NCBI RefSeq assembly: GCF_002741015.1
Contig: NZ_CP016616.1
Coordinates: 4,800,501 to 4,864,500 of the forward strand
Reading direction: 5' to 3'
DNA: 64,000 nucleotides
Origin: Microvirga ossetica
GTDB taxonomy: Bacteria; Pseudomonadota; Alphaproteobacteria; Rhizobiales; Beijerinckiaceae
The notes under the pieces are model-generated. The model had not been told where the DNA came from and made no database searches. It worked only from the letters and a program-made list of their open reading frames with translations. Positions 60,003 to 64,000 of this stretch are shown here, piece after piece; the first letter of the stretch is position 1, and the number at the start of each line of letters is the position of its first letter. The position numbers and the translations under genes were made by a program.

Positions 60003-61300
60003 CGCATATTCTCCGGAAAGGCGCGGTGCAGGTCGGCAGAAGTCTTTGTCGGCAATAAACGGGTCATGATCTCGTCGACGGAGAGGTGAAGAGAAGAAGC
60101 GTCGCGGGTGGTGCCGCTCGGCACGACGTCATAGCGGCCATCGTCCCGCCCGACCAGTGTGAGATCCGCCCCGCCCGGATGGGCGCAGCCCTTCGGGCAG
60201 CCGGAGACATGGACCACGGTGCCTTGCCTCAGAAGATCGCTGCAAGTGCTCGCGAGCCGCAAAGCGTCCGCAGGAGCAACCGTCAAGGCGCTTCCGCAAT
60301 CCGGCTTTCCGGGGCAGGCGATCAGCGAAAGGCGGGGATCGTCTGGGTCAATGATGAAGCCGGCACGGGAGGCTTCCGCAAGCAGGGTCAAGACATGCTC
60401 GCCCGCAATACCCGGCAGCAGGATGCCGCGCGTGAAGGACAGGCGGATTTCGCCCTGGCCGAAACGCTCGCTCCACTCCACTGCCTGATCCAGTTGCGCT
60501 GTGCTGCAGCGGCCGAAGGGAAGCGCTAGGAGGACGGCATGACCGTGCCGCATTTGGAATGAGCCGGCACGGGGAGCGGCTGGACGTTCGATGGGTGGTA
60601 TAGCGGATGCGAGTTCGGCCGAGGCCGCGAGTTCCGCGACGAGGACAGGCTCAAGATCGCGCAGCCGGCGCGCTTGCGTTCTGCCCTTGAGCCTCATCTC
60701 CGCAAAGTCCGCAAGGATAGGGAGAACGGCTTCGGCAGCGCAGGCAGGACTGGTTGCGCCGATCCAATGCAAGCCCTTTGATGCGGCGCTGTCGAAAGCG
60801 ATGGCATAGTCTTCTCTTGTCGCGACCAGATGAAGATCGGCGCCAATGGGATCGAGAGGCATCAAGCCGCCGCCATCGACGGCGACGAAGAATTTCGCAG
60901 GCAATCCGTCCAGACGACCGGCCCTGTCTTCGATGGCTTGTGCGAGGGCGAGCGCGTCACAATGGTCGATAAGGTCGAGACCGGCCAGCGGGGATACGAT
61001 TGTGAGCCGGTTCGGGCCTTCGCCCTCCGGCTCGACCAGGCCTTCGCGCTCCAGGAGAGCGAGCAGGCCGGGATAGGTCTCGTCGCTCACGCCTCGGATC
61101 TGCAGGTTGGCGCGGGCGGTGATGTCGAGATGGCCGTTGCCGAATTCCCGCGCAGCTTCGGCGATCAAACGCGCCCGGTCTGCCGTGAGCCTGCCGGCGA
61201 ACGGATGAAGGCGCACGAGCAGGCCGTCGCCGGTTTCCATCGGGCGGCGGACGCCCGGGCACCAGCCGCGGCGCCTTTCGCTGACAGGATGCGCGCTCAT
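59999..61300 (-). CDS. cobG: Precorrin-3B synthase
   Basis: A 433-residue nitrite/sulfite-reductase-like enzyme that uses oxygen to make precorrin-3B. N-terminal ferredoxin-like half-domain: RRGWCPGVRRPMETGDGLLVRLHP. Iron-sulfur cysteines are in CPGKPDCGSA and SGCPKGCAHPGG. Its presence marks the aerobic pathway. ATGA overlap with cobN sets the start. Confidence 0.9.
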   Translation of the reverse strand: MSAHPVSERRRGWCPGVRRPMETGDGLLVRLHPFAGRLTADRARLIAEAAREFGNGHLDITARANLQIRGVSDETYPGLLALLEREGLVEPEGEGPNRLTIVSPLAGLDLIDHCDALALAQAIEDRAGRLDGLPAKFFVAVDGGGLMPLDPIGADLHLVATREDYAIAFDSAASKGLHWIGATSPACAAEAVLPILADFAEMRLKGRTQARRLRDLEPVLVAELAASAELASAIPPIERPAAPRAGSFQMRHGHAVLLALPFGRCSTAQLDQAVEWSERFGQGEIRLSFTRGILLPGIAGEHVLTLLAEASRAGFIIDPDDPRLSLIACPGKPDCGSALTVAPADALRLASTCSDLLRQGTVVHVSGCPKGCAHPGGADLTLVGRDDGRYDVVPSGTTRDASSLHLSVDEIMTRLLPTKTSADLHRAFPENMR

Positions 61301-64000
61301 TCGGCGGCCTCCTTCCGACCATCGGCGAAAAAGGCTGCAACGGAATTGAGGCGGCTCTCCCAAAGCCCGCGCACACGTGCATCTGCCAAGCGGTCGCGGA
61401 TGGCCTGGGCGGCCGCCGGATTGACGGTCCCAATCCGATGCCAGACGGGCTCGTCGGCGATCAGGGCGGTGAAGACGAGATCGAAACCTGCGGACGAGAC
61501 CGCGTCCGTCGTCGCGGCGAAGGCGAAAAGCGCATCGACGCCTTGCGCGATCTCGGCCGCACCCCGCCAGCCATGTCGCAGCTGGCCTTTGATCCAGCGC
61601 GGGTTGGTCAGGCGTCCGCGCACGAGGCGGTCGATATCCTCAGGCAGCGTGCGGGCTCTCGGAGCCTGCGGATTGCTGGTGTCGAGGCTGTAGAGGGCAG
61701 GGGATTGACCCAGCGCCTGAGCTGCGGCCGCGAAGCCGCCGATGGCGTCCGCGGCGGAATCGCCGTCGAGGATGTCGCGCTCGGCGACGTCGCTCACATG
61801 CACGAAGGCTTCGGCCTGCTCGACCCTGTGCGAAAAGCTCTCATCGGAATGGGCCTCGCCGCCGGAGCCGAAAGAATGAGAGGTGCCTTCGAGATAAATG
61901 CGGCCGAAATCGCCTTTCGTTGTCCATTCGCCATCGAGCGCCTGCGCCGCCACGCCCGCACCGTAGGTGCCCGGCGCGGAGCCGAAGACGCGCGACAGGT
62001 TCTCTCCCCGCCGGCGCGCGGCGGCGAGCTCGTTCCATGCGTCATCCTCGCTCAGCGCAGCGACGGCGCGGACCGCCTGGTCGAGCAGGGCGATCTGGTC
62101 GGGGAACGTGTCGCGGAATGCGCCGGAAACGCGGATCGTCACATCGGCGCGGGGGCGGTCGAGGAGCGGCTGCGGCACGATCTCGAAGCCGGTCACGCGG
62201 GTGGAGGCATGGTCCCAGGTCGGGCGCACGCCCATGAGGGCCAGCGCATGGGCGATGTCCTCGCCGCCGGAGCGTAGCGTCGGCGAGGCCCACAGGTCCA
62301 TCACGATCCGGCGTGGCCAGTCGCCTTCCTCTTGCAGATGGCGACGCACCACTTCCGCCGCCGCGCGCCAGCCGAGCTCCGTGGCGGCGCGGGTGGGGAT
62401 CGCGCGCGGATCGAGGGTCGCGAGGTTGCGGCCAGTGGGCAGCACATCGGTCTGCCCACGCGAGGGCGAACCGGACGGGCCCGGCACGACGAAGCGGCCG
62501 TCGAGAGCGTTCAGCAACCCCTCGCGCTCGCCGGCGGCGCAGGCCTCGAAGCCTTCAGCGGAGTTGCCGAAGACATGCAATCCATCGCGGATCGTCACCT
62601 CGCCGAGATCGCAGAGATGCGCGTCGAGACGGGTCAGCGCCTCGTCCATCGGCATCGCATCGTCAACGCCGCAGGCGGCGGCCAATCCGCTGGTTTGTGC
62701 ACGCTCGCGAATCTCCTTCGCCACGAGTTGCGCGCGGCCCGGGTGCAGCACCTGGGCTGAGGAGAATTCCTCCACCAACTCGCGCAGGGCGCCTGCCTCG
62801 CCGTGAAGGCCTGCGCCCATCGTCTGCGGCGTGAGATGGCCGATTGTCACGGCGCCAATGCGGCGCTTGGCGGGAGCCGCCTCGCCGGGATCGTCGACGA
62901 TGAAGGGATAGACCACCGGAACCGCACCGATCGCGAGGCGCGGCCAGCATTGCGTGGAGAGCGCCACCGCCTTGCCGGGCAGCCACTCCGTCGTGCCATG
63001 CGTGCCGAGATGCACGAGCGCGTGAATGTTTTCGAGCGCGCGCAGGCCGCAATAGAAGGCGAGGTAGCCATGGCTCGGCGGGCATTCGGGATCGTGATAG
63101 AACCCTTTGCGGTCGAGGCCATGACCGCGGTCGGGCTGAAGCGCGACGAGGATCTTTCCGGCGCGGATCGTGCGGAAGCGGAAGGCATCGTCGGCGAAGG
63201 CGGGATCGTCCTCGGGTTCCCCCCAGCGCCCGTCGATGGCGGCACGCCGTTCTGCCGGCAGGCTGTCGAGCCAGGCGCGATAGGCGGAAAGCGGAACGGC
63301 GAACGAAGCCTTGCCTTCAGTGAGACGCGGCATCAGCTCATCGACGGTGAAATCTCGTCCGGCTGTGTATCCGGCTTCCTCGAGCGCACCGAGGATCGCG
63401 CAGGCGCTGGCTGGCGTATCGAGCCCGACCGCGAAGCCGGCCCGTCCGCCGCGGGCGGGATAATCGGAAAGCACGAGCGCCAGTTGTCGCTCGCGCCGTG
63501 GCGTGCGGGCAAGATGCACCCATGCGGCTGCCTGATCGGCCACGGCATCGATGCCGGCCGCATCCGGTGCCTGCACCCGGCGCGAGAAGGCGAGCGCCGG
63601 GTCTGCGGGCTCTTCTACCTTGAACGAGATGGGACCGGCGGCGATGCGGCCGTCGAATTCCGGCAGGGCGATCTGCATGGCGAGATCGGCGGCGGACAAC
63701 CCGCGCGGAGAAGCCTCCCACGCTTCTTTCGCGCTGCCTGCAGGAATGGCTTGCAGGATCGGGCAGCCGGCTTCGTCGAGCACGAAATCTGCATCGTCGC
63801 GGGATGAGAACGCCGTCGTGGTCAGGATGATATCGGGACGGCGTGCTTGGATCGTGCGCCGAACGACAGCCACTGCTTCCAAGTCTTTCAGGCTCGAGAC
63901 CGCGAGCACGAGCGGATCGATGCCGCGCTCGACGAGAGCGTTTGCGAGAGCTTCGATGGCCTGCGTGTCGCCGGAGAGAACGGCGGAGCGATAGACGAGA
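61297..64000 (-). CDS. cobN: Cobaltochelatase subunit CobN (N-terminus beyond window)
   Basis: Large subunit of the ATP-dependent CobNST chelatase that inserts cobalt into hydrogenobyrinic acid a,c-diamide. About 901 codons are visible; the family is about 1,250 residues, so roughly a quarter is missing past base 64000. Motifs seen: ALVHLGTHGTTEWLPGKAVAL, TPQTMGAGLHGEAGALRELVEE and FGSAPGTYGAGV. It is the first visible gene of the cobNGHIJ unit. Confidence 0.94.
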   Translation of the reverse strand, partial: LVYRSAVLSGDTQAIEALANALVERGIDPLVLAVSSLKDLEAVAVVRRTIQARRPDIILTTTAFSSRDDADFVLDEAGCPILQAIPAGSAKEAWEASPRGLSAADLAMQIALPEFDGRIAAGPISFKVEEPADPALAFSRRVQAPDAAGIDAVADQAAAWVHLARTPRRERQLALVLSDYPARGGRAGFAVGLDTPASACAILGALEEAGYTAGRDFTVDELMPRLTEGKASFAVPLSAYRAWLDSLPAERRAAIDGRWGEPEDDPAFADDAFRFRTIRAGKILVALQPDRGHGLDRKGFYHDPECPPSHGYLAFYCGLRALENIHALVHLGTHGTTEWLPGKAVALSTQCWPRLAIGAVPVVYPFIVDDPGEAAPAKRRIGAVTIGHLTPQTMGAGLHGEAGALRELVEEFSSAQVLHPGRAQLVAKEIRERAQTSGLAAACGVDDAMPMDEALTRLDAHLCDLGEVTIRDGLHVFGNSAEGFEACAAGEREGLLNALDGRFVVPGPSGSPSRGQTDVLPTGRNLATLDPRAIPTRAATELGWRAAAEVVRRHLQEEGDWPRRIVMDLWASPTLRSGGEDIAHALALMGVRPTWDHASTRVTGFEIVPQPLLDRPRADVTIRVSGAFRDTFPDQIALLDQAVRAVAALSEDDAWNELAAARRRGENLSRVFGSAPGTYGAGVAAQALDGEWTTKGDFGRIYLEGTSHSFGSGGEAHSDESFSHRVEQAEAFVHVSDVAERDILDGDSAADAIGGFAAAAQALGQSPALYSLDTSNPQAPRARTLPEDIDRLVRGRLTNPRWIKGQLRHGWRGAAEIAQGVDALFAFAATTDAVSSAGFDLVFTALIADEPVWHRIGTVNPAAAQAIRDRLADARVRGLWESRLNSVAAFFADGRKEAAE

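Overview
The window is high-GC DNA from an alphaproteobacterium, most likely of the order Hyphomicrobiales (Rhizobiales) and close to Methylobacteriaceae or Microvirga. This placement is an inference. It rests on an lptF/pepA/holC block, an Omp25/31-type porin-like protein, a putative Irr-type iron box, an aerobic cobalamin pathway (CobG, CobN) and short palindromic repeats typical of this order. No rRNA, tRNA or CRISPR array was seen.

Layout. 1-5400: lptF (cut by the window edge) diverges from pepA, followed by holC, a secreted S10 carboxypeptidase and a small lipoprotein. 5400-7800: an AAC(3)-I-like acetyltransferase and several small reverse-strand genes, three of them found by reading short frames with good ribosome binding sites. 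7875-11276: an ABC-F ATPase, a Crp/Fnr regulator and a TetR regulator. 11420-17721: two EmrAB-type export systems facing each other, one beside the TetR gene and one in a marR operon, each with a clear palindromic operator. 17947-24256: polyamine-type ABC transporter genes potGHI, an AsmA protein and scoAB, ending in a strong terminator.

24336-29726: the most unusual part. A block visibly poorer in G+C holds three reverse-strand genes in tight order: an acyl-CoA dehydrogenase, a condensation-less NRPS protein (adenylation plus carrier domain, Asn-like specificity code), and a thioesterase-like protein with an N-terminal TubC docking domain and Cys in place of the nucleophilic Ser. An 853-bp IS5/IS427-type insertion sequence follows. 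The block is bracketed by imperfect direct repeats. The left repeat looks like a decayed copy of the upstream region and first codons of the cysteine hydrolase gene that lies just right of the block. I infer an acquired mini-cluster that activates one amino acid on a carrier, desaturates it and releases it.

29692-41180: cysteine hydrolase, yiaVW-type membrane pair, tandem DUF1254/DUF1214 proteins, ferric iron uptake genes fbpAB without their ATPase, a membrane-anchored cyclic-nucleotide-binding protein, a pentapeptide-repeat protein, a small HTH protein and an outer membrane beta-barrel protein. A candidate small RNA lies at 40116-40177.

41660-50729: an acyl-CoA synthetase, livGHMKF and a phenylacetate-CoA-ligase-like gene on one strand, suggesting uptake and CoA activation of an organic acid rather than simple amino acid uptake. 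51422-64000: a cobalamin cluster (cobN, G, H, I, J, K, L, E, M, cbiD, cobA, cobB) that pairs the oxygen-dependent pathway with the CbiD-type C1 methyltransferase. Most genes overlap by four bases; cobK and cbiD are read from the opposite strand.
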